A stretch of 16,155 nt of DNA from CAYUBI01 sp964443005. Lineage in GTDB: Bacteria > Margulisbacteria > Riflemargulisbacteria > GWF2-35-9 > CAYUBI01. The position numbers and the translations under genes are program-made. The stretch lies in contig CAYUBI010000052.1 in the NCBI GenBank assembly GCA_964443005.1, positions 1-16,155 on the forward strand, given 5' to 3'. Below are positions 1 to 7,100 of this stretch, piece by piece (the stretch's first letter is position 1; each line of letters starts with the position of its first letter). Under the pieces are notes generated by a model. The model worked only from the letters and a program-made list of their open reading frames with translations, had not been told where the DNA came from and searched no databases.

Positions 1-90
1 GGAAAAGTAATGCCACGTTTACGAAACAAAAGCTCATTTTTCTGATCACTAAATAAAAAATTCATCATTTTCTTATTAAAAGAATACAGT

Positions 91-104
91 ATTGTGCGCA
101 CAAT
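91..104. promoter_or_regulatory. Perfect 14-bp palindrome, possible operator upstream of the JAMM-like gene
   Basis: ATTGTGCGCACAAT reads identically on both strands with no spacer, the form expected of a binding site for a dimeric repressor or activator. It lies 105 bases before the preferred ATG (209) and overlaps the only alternative in-frame start (TTG at 92). Poor -10-like hexamers sit beside it (TACAGT at 85-90, TATTGT at 90-95), without a convincing -35. If it is an operator, it would control the plus-strand gene, and the TTG start would be less likely. No regulator gene is present in the window. The palindrome is seen directly; its function is inferred. Confidence 0.35.
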
Positions 105-208
105 GTCAACCGCAATCGCCCATTATCTGTAAATTTTCCAATGCAAGTTTTTCGCCCACTTTTACGATAATAGGTTTAGAAGACAAAAGATGGGGCAGAA
201 TATTTTAT

Positions 209-1768
209 ATGCTTCTCAAAACAATCAATGCGAACCCAACACAATATGTCACAGTAAAGCAGCTAACACCTGACGAAGAAGCCCATACTATTAGCGTGCT
301 AAACAAATTACTCGAATCTAACAAGGCCAATACTCATTCACTAAAAACCTATTTCGGCACTGCTAATATCCCCACAATTACAATAGAACAAAAAGAAAAG
401 TTCGTACATCAATTACCCCATATGCGGCAAGGATATGAACTCTGTCATTATAGCCCCATCAGCTATGATAAACTAATTAAGCAATGTTTGAGCTTCAATC
501 ATTTCGTGGAATTTACCTCAGGTACCTGTAAAAAACTAAAGACAACTACCCAAATCAACACCATAGTACCCCAATTAAAACGAACGTGCGATCGTGTAGA
601 AACTGCTATCTTAAGCCAACGTTCGAGCTTGGAAACCTTGCAAGACACGAAACAAGCTCATGATTTTTCAACTGCACTTTATAAAACCTTAACAACAATT
701 AATGGCATCGAAGTTCATCAAAACCAACGACACCCCCATTTATTTCGAATCAATCTTCTAGCCCACACGGCAGCTGGGGAAACAAATCCCCTATCCATAA
801 GCTCAAAAGGATTTAAACAATTTATCCGCTACTGGCTGCATGAGCGAGCCTCACAGCAAGGAGCTTCTTTTTCAGGCGACCTATTAGATTGGATCGAGCT
901 TCATAGGGCAGATTATCAATTTATTACTGAAAGACCATTCAACGGGATCCCCATTAATGCGGGAGAATCACTTGACCGACAATATAAAACAGACGGGAAA
1001 AGACCCTTAACGTTTATGACCTATCTCTTACGAACAGTCAAAAATACGAATCCAAAAGATAAAGTGTTTCAAAAAAGCCAAAAAACTTTTGTTAGCCAAA
1101 CATTTGAATTAACGCCAAACCATGATAACGTGAAAAATTTATTTGAAATCTATTTGCGATATCCGGAAAAAGAATTCGAAAGTTGGCAATTAGAAACCGA
1201 TCGCAATGGAGAAAAGAAACGAGAACATGCAATTTCATTTTCAAATTTCAAACATACAACAGGAGGCGCATTTTATACCTTTGCAGAAAGATATTTGACT
1301 CTATCTCTTGGGAACAAAATTTCATCTAATTTTTTATACTATTTTCACTCTCATCCTTGCAAAAACGACTCAAAAATTAATCATCAATTTAGTTCAGGTG
1401 ACAATAGAACCTATGACACCTGGAAAATCGCACTAAATTCTCTGAGCAAAAATTCAGGAACAACATTTTTCCCCATGCCGGAATTAATTTTATCAACCTA
1501 TGGTCTTTCAATTCGATTTCATAGATCAAACCAAAAAGCACACGGCTATGCTGATTATTACATTCCCTTTAGCCAATTCAATACGATCGCGAAGAAACTC
1601 CAAAATAACGAACCAATTAGCCCAGACTGTTACTTCGATAAACTCCCAGATTTCGATACCTCTGCAGTGGATGAATTCAGTATTCGCGAATCATTAACTA
1701 AACTCACCACACCATTAAGTTTAAGTGCCTTAATTAAAAACCTTTGTGAAACATTACAAATCGACTAA
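209..1768 (+). CDS. Protein with C-terminal JAMM/MPN-like zinc metallopeptidase domain
   Basis: About 519 aa. The C-terminal third carries a JAMM (JAB1/MPN+) signature: H380-S-H382-P followed by S395-x-x-D398, the two His and the Asp being the usual zinc ligands. Hydrophobic strands precede HSHP, and a helix and a strand (PELILSTYGLSIRF) follow the Asp, as in the MPN fold. The gap between the second His and the Ser is 13 residues rather than the usual 8, so the loop is longer than normal. I cannot assign the catalytic Glu. JAMM enzymes cleave isopeptide or peptide bonds, often next to ubiquitin-like modifiers. The N-terminal 300 or so residues match nothing I recognise, and no signal peptide or membrane segment is evident. 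ATG 209 is preferred; the frame also opens at TTG 92, which would add 39 residues and overlap the palindrome. Neither start has a strong ribosome site. The gene converges on the HELGH gene, 2 bases away. Confidence 0.7.
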   Translation: MLLKTINANPTQYVTVKQLTPDEEAHTISVLNKLLESNKANTHSLKTYFGTANIPTITIEQKEKFVHQLPHMRQGYELCHYSPISYDKLIKQCLSFNHFVEFTSGTCKKLKTTTQINTIVPQLKRTCDRVETAILSQRSSLETLQDTKQAHDFSTALYKTLTTINGIEVHQNQRHPHLFRINLLAHTAAGETNPLSISSKGFKQFIRYWLHERASQQGASFSGDLLDWIELHRADYQFITERPFNGIPINAGESLDRQYKTDGKRPLTFMTYLLRTVKNTNPKDKVFQKSQKTFVSQTFELTPNHDNVKNLFEIYLRYPEKEFESWQLETDRNGEKKREHAISFSNFKHTTGGAFYTFAERYLTLSLGNKISSNFLYYFHSHPCKNDSKINHQFSSGDNRTYDTWKIALNSLSKNSGTTFFPMPELILSTYGLSIRFHRSNQKAHGYADYYIPFSQFNTIAKKLQNNEPISPDCYFDKLPDFDTSAVDEFSIRESLTKLTTPLSLSALIKNLCETLQID

Positions 1769-1770
1769 TT

Positions 1771-3444
1771 TTACTCAAAACCTAGCGCTAACATTTTCTC
1801 TGGTACATATTTTTCTAAAGTAGCAATTATTTTTAAATTGGGATCTGTTTCTAAGACAAGTAAATCTTTCAACAATATTTCAAAAAATTCTTGTTGACTG
1901 CGGCTTAATAACTCTTGAAAACGAGTGCAATCTTGCTTAGCATGTACGTCCATAACTCGAAAAATATTAATCCAAAACGTTCCTTCTAATTGTTCTGCCG
2001 TTTTTTCGATCCCCTCTTTTTTATCAGCTGCTTTTATTCCCGCATATACACGAGGTTCATATTCCGCAAATGTATTTACAACATTGTTTTCCAAATAAAA
2101 CGTTGATTTTCGAATAATGGCAACAAAATCGGCTAATACTCGTTTGTAAAACATGGTTAATTTTAAATAAATTGCTGGCAACGCCATGGACAACGCAATA
2201 AAATCAATTTCGGTCGGTGATTTGATAAATGGGAGAAATAATGCCATCATAATATAGGTATACGGATACATAAACCGTGTATCCGTATCTAAAAACCAAC
2301 TATCACTCAAATAGATAAAAAACATCCGCTGAGCCCGTATGGCTTCACGCTTTAACAATGCGGTATTGCACATGTTTCGAATCGGTCCGCTAAGGGAATG
2401 CACAGTATCCACCCATTCAGCCAATACTTCCTGAAGAATGGTTAATACATTTTCACTTAACACAGATGATGCGTTAACAATTGATTTTTCGGTAAACGAA
2501 ATTTGATCGGTTTCTAAAACATCATGACCCAGTTCATGATACAAAATATTTTCAGCCATGTCCTTAAGGAAATTATCAATTTTATCAATAAACACTTCGG
2601 ATCCTTTAGCCGTATAGCCCGCAATTGCTGCTTTTTTAATTGCTTCAGAAATTAAGGATGCAGGATCTGCGTACAACGAGTCCATATCAAAAGCGTCCAT
2701 TTCTAACGAGGGCTTCCATTTGCTATGAAATACATACCTGCAAACAGCCGTACGAATAAAAATATTTTTCTTTTCGATCATGGCAACAACAAACAAAACG
2801 TTATTAGGAGTACGGGAAAATTCTTTTTGCAAATAATAGACGTTATACTCTCCAATTTGCTGTTCATGGCAATGCCCAAAAATAAATGAACTAAATTTTG
2901 CGCTTAACCCCAGCATCATGCGGCATTGGGACCCTAACATTTTCAAAATACTATTCAGTTGATTAATCGATTCGCTGGTAAAAATTTTTCCAAATAATTC
3001 CAAAACGGAATCATGTAGTATCAATTGTAGTTCGACGATATCCTTGGATTGCAACTGATACTTTTGAATGGCTTCATTAATCTTTTGATAGAATTGATCC
3101 GCATCTGTAAAGGTAACATCACAATCGTCAGGAACATCCATCATGATCCGGGTATAACTTAACTTAACCCGATCCTCGCCGGCTTCGGTCCAATCCCCAG
3201 TACGATCCATCAGATGATACATTACGATGGCATAATAATTTACTTGAGAGGTTAAATAACTTTCAGCTAATTCACGGAGCATTAGAATTGTTTTTTCCGG
3301 AGATTTGACTCCCCCTTTTTCTAACAAAGCCGACAGTGGAATGGATCCATTTTGTGCTGTTTTACTATGAATAACTTTGCCAAATTTTTTACTAAATTTG
3401 TTGAGTAGATCAGTTCGATCTTCGACCGATAGTTGGTCTATCAT
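1771..3444 (-). CDS. HELGH zinc metallopeptidase-like protein, 557 aa
   Basis: Residues 303-307 are HELGH, the HExxH zinc-binding motif, preceded by a helical, aliphatic stretch (AENILY). About 31-35 residues on, the segment QEVLAEWVD (338-346) offers E339 or E343 as a third ligand, so a gluzincin-type site is likely. Residues about 373-436 are rich in aromatic and aliphatic residues (FFIYLSDSWF, YIMMALFLPFI) and could be buried helices or membrane-associated. No signal peptide is visible. The N-terminal 300 residues are helical and unfamiliar. The start is well supported: AAGGGGGG lies 4 bases before the ATG. It is downstream of the 111-aa gene in the same direction and is probably co-transcribed with it, although a hairpin separates them. 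The giant protein has a second HExxH site with a similar layout. Substrate unknown; catalytic activity is inferred from the motif only. Confidence 0.72.
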   Translation of the reverse strand: MIDQLSVEDRTDLLNKFSKKFGKVIHSKTAQNGSIPLSALLEKGGVKSPEKTILMLRELAESYLTSQVNYYAIVMYHLMDRTGDWTEAGEDRVKLSYTRIMMDVPDDCDVTFTDADQFYQKINEAIQKYQLQSKDIVELQLILHDSVLELFGKIFTSESINQLNSILKMLGSQCRMMLGLSAKFSSFIFGHCHEQQIGEYNVYYLQKEFSRTPNNVLFVVAMIEKKNIFIRTAVCRYVFHSKWKPSLEMDAFDMDSLYADPASLISEAIKKAAIAGYTAKGSEVFIDKIDNFLKDMAENILYHELGHDVLETDQISFTEKSIVNASSVLSENVLTILQEVLAEWVDTVHSLSGPIRNMCNTALLKREAIRAQRMFFIYLSDSWFLDTDTRFMYPYTYIMMALFLPFIKSPTEIDFIALSMALPAIYLKLTMFYKRVLADFVAIIRKSTFYLENNVVNTFAEYEPRVYAGIKAADKKEGIEKTAEQLEGTFWINIFRVMDVHAKQDCTRFQELLSRSQQEFFEILLKDLLVLETDPNLKIIATLEKYVPEKMLALGFE

Positions 3445-3448
3445 GATT

Positions 3449-3456
3449 CCCCCCTT
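3449..3456 (-). promoter_or_regulatory. Strong Shine-Dalgarno of the HELGH gene
   Basis: On the minus strand this reads AAGGGGGG, 4 bases before the ATG at 3444. It fixes the start of the 557-aa protein. The spacing is slightly short but workable. Confidence 0.65.
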
Positions 3457-3468
3457 AACAATGAATAC

Positions 3469-3494
3469 CGGGTGGTTAACGTATTAACCACCCG
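3469..3494 (-). other. Perfect 11-bp stem-loop between the repeat-protein and HELGH genes
   Basis: CGGGTGGTTAA (3469-3479) pairs perfectly with TTAACCACCCG (3484-3494) around a four-base loop. It sits 12 bases upstream of the HELGH gene's Shine-Dalgarno and 24 bases after the stop codon of the 111-aa gene. Neither strand shows the run of Ts expected of a factor-independent terminator directly after the stem. It is therefore more likely an RNA-processing or stabilising hairpin that sets different expression of the two genes, or a weak terminator/attenuator. A protein-binding operator is also possible because it is a palindrome in DNA. Confidence 0.55.
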
Positions 3495-3504
3495 ATAAAC
3501 AAAT

Positions 3505-3522
3505 AATTAATTAATTAATTAA
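3505..3522. repeat. AATT tetranucleotide repeat, 4.5 units, giving stops in all six frames
   Basis: AATT is repeated from 3505 to 3522. The TAA stop codon of the 111-aa gene (3519-3521) lies within it. Because the unit is palindromic and four bases long, TAA codons fall in all three frames on both strands. Confidence 0.7.
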
Positions 3523-3854
3523 GTTTTCTCTGTTTCAGTTGATTTGTTAACCTGCGGTACCGCAGACCCAGCAACTTTTTCATTATCTTTTTTTGCCAAA
3601 GCTACAGCTGCTGTAAATGGAGTTGCGGCTAATTCCATATCACCTGGAGTTTCAACTGCTTCACCTGTCACATTCGCGGATCCGACCTGTTGGCCTCCTA
3701 CACCATTAGCCGCTTTATACGAAGCTACAGTATTGGTAAATGGCACTGGAATAAATGTGCTGTAACCAGTTTGTTTCAACTTTTCATTATTTTTATTTTC
3801 TACTGCAACAATTCCTGCCAATGGACTTTTAGCTTGAACATTCATGTTAGACAT
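3519..3854 (-). CDS. Small repeat protein (111 aa) of unknown function
   Basis: I do not recognise a family. The chain is rich in Ala, Val, Asn, Thr and Lys and has no Cys or Trp, no signal peptide and no membrane helix. Three degenerate units can be aligned at residues 11-30, 38-58 and 79-98, each starting P-(L/F)-(A/T)-x-x-V-A and continuing to an Asn and a charged or Gly-rich tail (PLAGIVAVENKNNEKL, PFTNTVASYKAANG, PFTAAVALAKKDNEKV). Units one and three match best. They are joined by Gly/Thr/Glu-rich linkers, and the C-terminus is polar (STETEKT). The start is well supported by AAAGGAGTGA upstream. The gene lies between the giant SecA-like gene and the HELGH gene, all in the same direction, with its own probable promoter. 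A small, well-translated repeat protein in this setting could be a secreted or cleaved substrate or a structural subunit; this is inference. Confidence 0.75.
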   Translation of the reverse strand: MSNMNVQAKSPLAGIVAVENKNNEKLKQTGYSTFIPVPFTNTVASYKAANGVGGQQVGSANVTGEAVETPGDMELAATPFTAAVALAKKDNEKVAGSAVPQVNKSTETEKT

Positions 3855-3861
3855 AATAAAT

Positions 3862-3871
3862 CACTCCTTTT
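3862..3871 (-). promoter_or_regulatory. Strong Shine-Dalgarno of the 111-aa gene
   Basis: The minus strand reads AAAAGGAGTG, with the GGAG core 9 bases before the ATG at 3854. This is close to the anti-16S consensus and predicts efficient translation. It favours the first Met over the second in-frame Met, three codons on. Confidence 0.75.
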
Positions 3872-3877
3872 AATTGT

Positions 3878-3896
3878 GAGCACGAAAACCGTACTC
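3878..3896 (-). other. Leader stem-loop just upstream of the 111-aa gene's ribosome site
   Basis: On the minus strand, GAGTACG and CGTGCTC pair over 7 bp (one G-U) around GTTTT. It sits in the presumed 5' leader, 6 bases before the Shine-Dalgarno, where a hairpin may stabilise the messenger or modulate initiation. Read on the plus strand, the stem is followed by TTATTTTT and resembles a weak terminator, but no plus-strand gene ends here. Confidence 0.35.
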
Positions 3897-3962
3897 TTAT
3901 TTTTACACTTACATACTCATTATATTCTACCCTTCTCAACTATAATATCACACCCCTTTTTA

Positions 3963-3992
3963 ATTATCTTTTATACTCTTTAGTTTTGTTAA
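3963..3992 (-). promoter_or_regulatory. Candidate sigma-70-type promoter for the 111-aa gene
   Basis: On the minus strand a -35-like TTAACA (3987-3992) and a -10-like GATAAT (3963-3968) are 18 bases apart, each one mismatch from consensus. Transcription would start near 3956 and give a leader of about 100 bases. A perfect TATAAT also occurs at 3919-3924 but lacks a good -35 at the right distance. In AT-rich DNA such matches arise by chance, so this is moderate evidence. Together with the 247-base gap, it suggests the small gene is not dependent on readthrough from the giant gene. Confidence 0.4.
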
Positions 3993-4021
3993 CACTAACA
4001 TCAATATATCGACTCTTTTTC

Positions 4022-4062
4022 TAAAAAATTTCACATGATTTATTAACTCGTCCATATATCAT
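4022..4062 (-). terminator. Weak possible terminator after the giant gene
   Basis: On the minus strand, ATGATATAT and ATAAATCAT form an imperfect AT-rich stem (8 of 9 pairs) followed after six bases by TTTTTT. The stem is weak and lacks GC pairs, so efficient termination is doubtful. It lies 40 bases after the TGA of the giant gene and before the small gene's candidate promoter. Confidence 0.25.
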
Positions 4063-4101
4063 AAAAAATCGGTATAATTTCATTTCAATGTCCGCCCAAA
4101 A

Positions 4102-7100
4102 TCACGGCGCAAACCGAACCATTTGATCAATCATGTCGGTATCCGACACCATCTCTCGGGCTATTTCATTGTACTTACGTGCTGTTGTTCTCAAAAACGC
4201 ATCTGCTGGCATTTTATCCGTCTCGCTCCAAGCCTTTTCGATTACAGCAGCAAATGACACCTCGCTATCAGACACATTCATTTGAAGTAAAAACTGTCCA
4301 ATAAACGATGTCAACGTTGCAGGAATATCAAAGATAAAAGATCCGGCTAACCCACCTAGCATGCTAAAAATATTTTCAGCCATTTCGTCTGCTGCTTTGT
4401 AATCTCCAGCTTTGAGTTGATCCCAATGCACATAAATATCAAACGCAAAAAATAACGCATACGCCCACGACAAAAATCGCACGGAATTTCTCACAAAAGC
4501 AGGTGATCCCGAGAACAATTTCTCAAGTGGTTCAATCATTTTTGGATTTATTTTAACCATCATCTTGATAAATTCTTTAAACCGTGGACTAGCAATTGAT
4601 CTTTGAATTGCCTCCTGCAGCGGTTTAGGTAATTTCTCAAGCAACTCCATTTTGGAAAACATCTGACATAGCTTTTCATCTATTGAGAAAACTTTTTCAG
4701 CCAGCTTATATTCCTGCGCAGCTTTTTTAACACCCCAAATAAACCCAGCATTTAACATGCCAGAAACAACTGCCTCTTCTAATTTCTTAACTAACTCAGG
4801 ATGTGGAATTTCCAACATTACAAAAATCTTGTCAATTACGTGATTAACAGATGGGCCACCCCAACTACTTGGCATCAACGTCCCTACTTGACCTACTATT
4901 TTAGCAACCTTCCCAACTAAATTTTCTTCCAATTGACGGATTCGTTGAGTTTCACCTTCAGTTAACGGTCGCTGTTTACTCGTCGCGTATAAGCCAGCAA
5001 GTGCCTCTTTAATGGGCAACGCACTATATAACGTTGCAGCCATAGCACCTGCAAACAAGGGCCCTAAATGCCCAACCCAACGCGGTGCGGTTTGCAACAT
5101 GCTACCCATTAATTCCGAAGCCTTGATGAATGCTACAAACGATAAAACAGAATCAGTCAGCACTTTACCACCAGTCATATTATTTGCAGCCTGGAATTGC
5201 CTTAAAGCACTTTGTATAGAAAACGCTTTGCATATAATATCGGTAATTTCTTTTTGCTGTAATTCCGACAAGGTAAGTGTGGAAAAAACTTTTGCTAATG
5301 CTTCTTGTAACATCTCTGGCTTTTGCAGTAACCTGAAATTCGGTTGCCCGTTGGAATCCACAATTTCGCGCTGTTTTAGTAAATCAAAAACATTCTGTCC
5401 AAGTCCCGAGTCGCCAAGTTTTTGCCCCAATTTTTCCGATGCGAGGATACGACATTCTTTGATTTCGTTTAAATGTGCAGTGAACTGTAATGAATGTTCT
5501 TCACGTTTTACGATCTGCATTTTAACCTCATTAACGGCCTGTTCCATTGAGGTAATTTTGGGCGACAAATTAAATACCACTTTAAACTGTAAAAATGCAG
5601 TCTGCTGCTTTAGTTGTTCAAGCACCATTTTCTGATCCTTCGGCTTCACCACAGACTCTAATTTTTGTTGAAGTAAAGCCAGTTGAGTAGGCAGTTCTGC
5701 GCTTCGGTAAACGTCAGTATGAGTTACGTCATCAACCGAAATACCCTGTTTTTGAAACATAGCGATCATTGCCTCTTGCTTACACCGAATATCCAATTTT
5801 GCTTGTTCAACCATTAATTGTTTTTTCTTTTCCTCGGGGGTCACAGTTTTCCCGCCTGCAATCACCTGTTTTTCTAAATAGTTTTTATACGCTTCCTCTT
5901 CAACTAACTGCAGCTGACTATTTATCCAATTATCCAGTACCATTTGCTTGAGAGTATCCTCATCAAGCGTTGCCAGCTGACTCAAGGTATCTGGGATCAT
6001 CACCGCTGCTGTGGCCCAATGTCCGGCAGGAATACCGCCGATATAAGTAAATAAAGCAGTCTTAGTTTCAAACGACGTCCACCCTACCATTCCATGTCCA
6101 CCTTTTTCAAGAACTTTCTCCCAAGAAAACTGCCTAGTAAGAATAAGTTCACCCATGCCAACCAACCCATCAATAACAAGACCTGTCACAGCTCCAGCAG
6201 CCACTTTATAAGTTCCTGTTCTAAACTTCCCGCTTCGCGTTCCATTCATTTCCGCCATTTTCCAAGAATCAATATACCGGGACAAAAACTTCTGTGAATT
6301 AAATAACGGTTGCATGTGCGCTTGACTCACAGCATCATAAACCTCATGTACTTTTCCTTCCATCGTAAACAACGGACGATACGACGCATGAACCTGATTT
6401 AAATCGGTTATAGGCGCCCGCTCAGTTACGGCTTTTTCAATCAACGGCTCAAGTGCTTCTTTGGGTAACTGATGACGAATATCAATCGCCGCAAATTGTT
6501 TCTGGGTTCGTTTCATAACCGCCTCGTAGGCTTTGTTCAATCGCGCCTCGGCTTGCTTGACCTGAGGAGACGATTCGGATTCAGCCTCACTGCCCGGACT
6601 TGATTTAGCCACACGCACAGCATCAAGCGCCGCGCTCAATTCCACAGCTTCGGCTTCGGTGAATTTTATGTTCAACCGAAAAGGGGATTCTATACATACC
6701 TGCTGGTATGGATTCGACATAACTTTTTCCATAAGATCAACCATAACACTTTCATATCCCCTCTCCTTAGTTAGAATTGACGGAATTCCTGGCATTGCAT
6801 GGGGACTAACCAACTGTACAGCTTCACCGGACATGGGAACAAGGTGCTGCTGGGGTGTATTGCCCTGTTGAGACAATGAATTTTGCTTCAATGATTGCTG
6901 ATTAACGACTGGAACGTACGAGATCGTCCCCGGATTTTTAACGTCCTGCGGTAACGTAATCTTAATGTAGCGGTTTACGCCAGCCATTATCTCCTGAATC
7001 CTTCCCATTACGTTATCTATAGGATTCTTTTGGAACGCATCGTGAGCGGACAGAATATTCGTTGACACCTCAGTCAATTTTGCAGCCATCCGCTGCTGCA

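Noticed and set aside
1..45. Open frame GKVMPRLRNKSSFF ending at TGA 43-45, possibly the tail of an upstream plus-strand gene.
   Set aside because: Only 14 codons are visible and no family can be recognised; an open stretch this short is expected by chance.
3505..3522. TTAAT direct repeats resembling a PmrA-type box upstream of the HELGH gene.
   Set aside because: The pattern is a simple AATT array at a stop codon, without the half-site spacing of such a box, and the organism is not known.
3519..3854. The small repeat protein as an R-body (Reb) or phasin-type protein.
   Set aside because: Its repeats share only general Ala/Asn/Val composition with those families; no diagnostic motif could be aligned.
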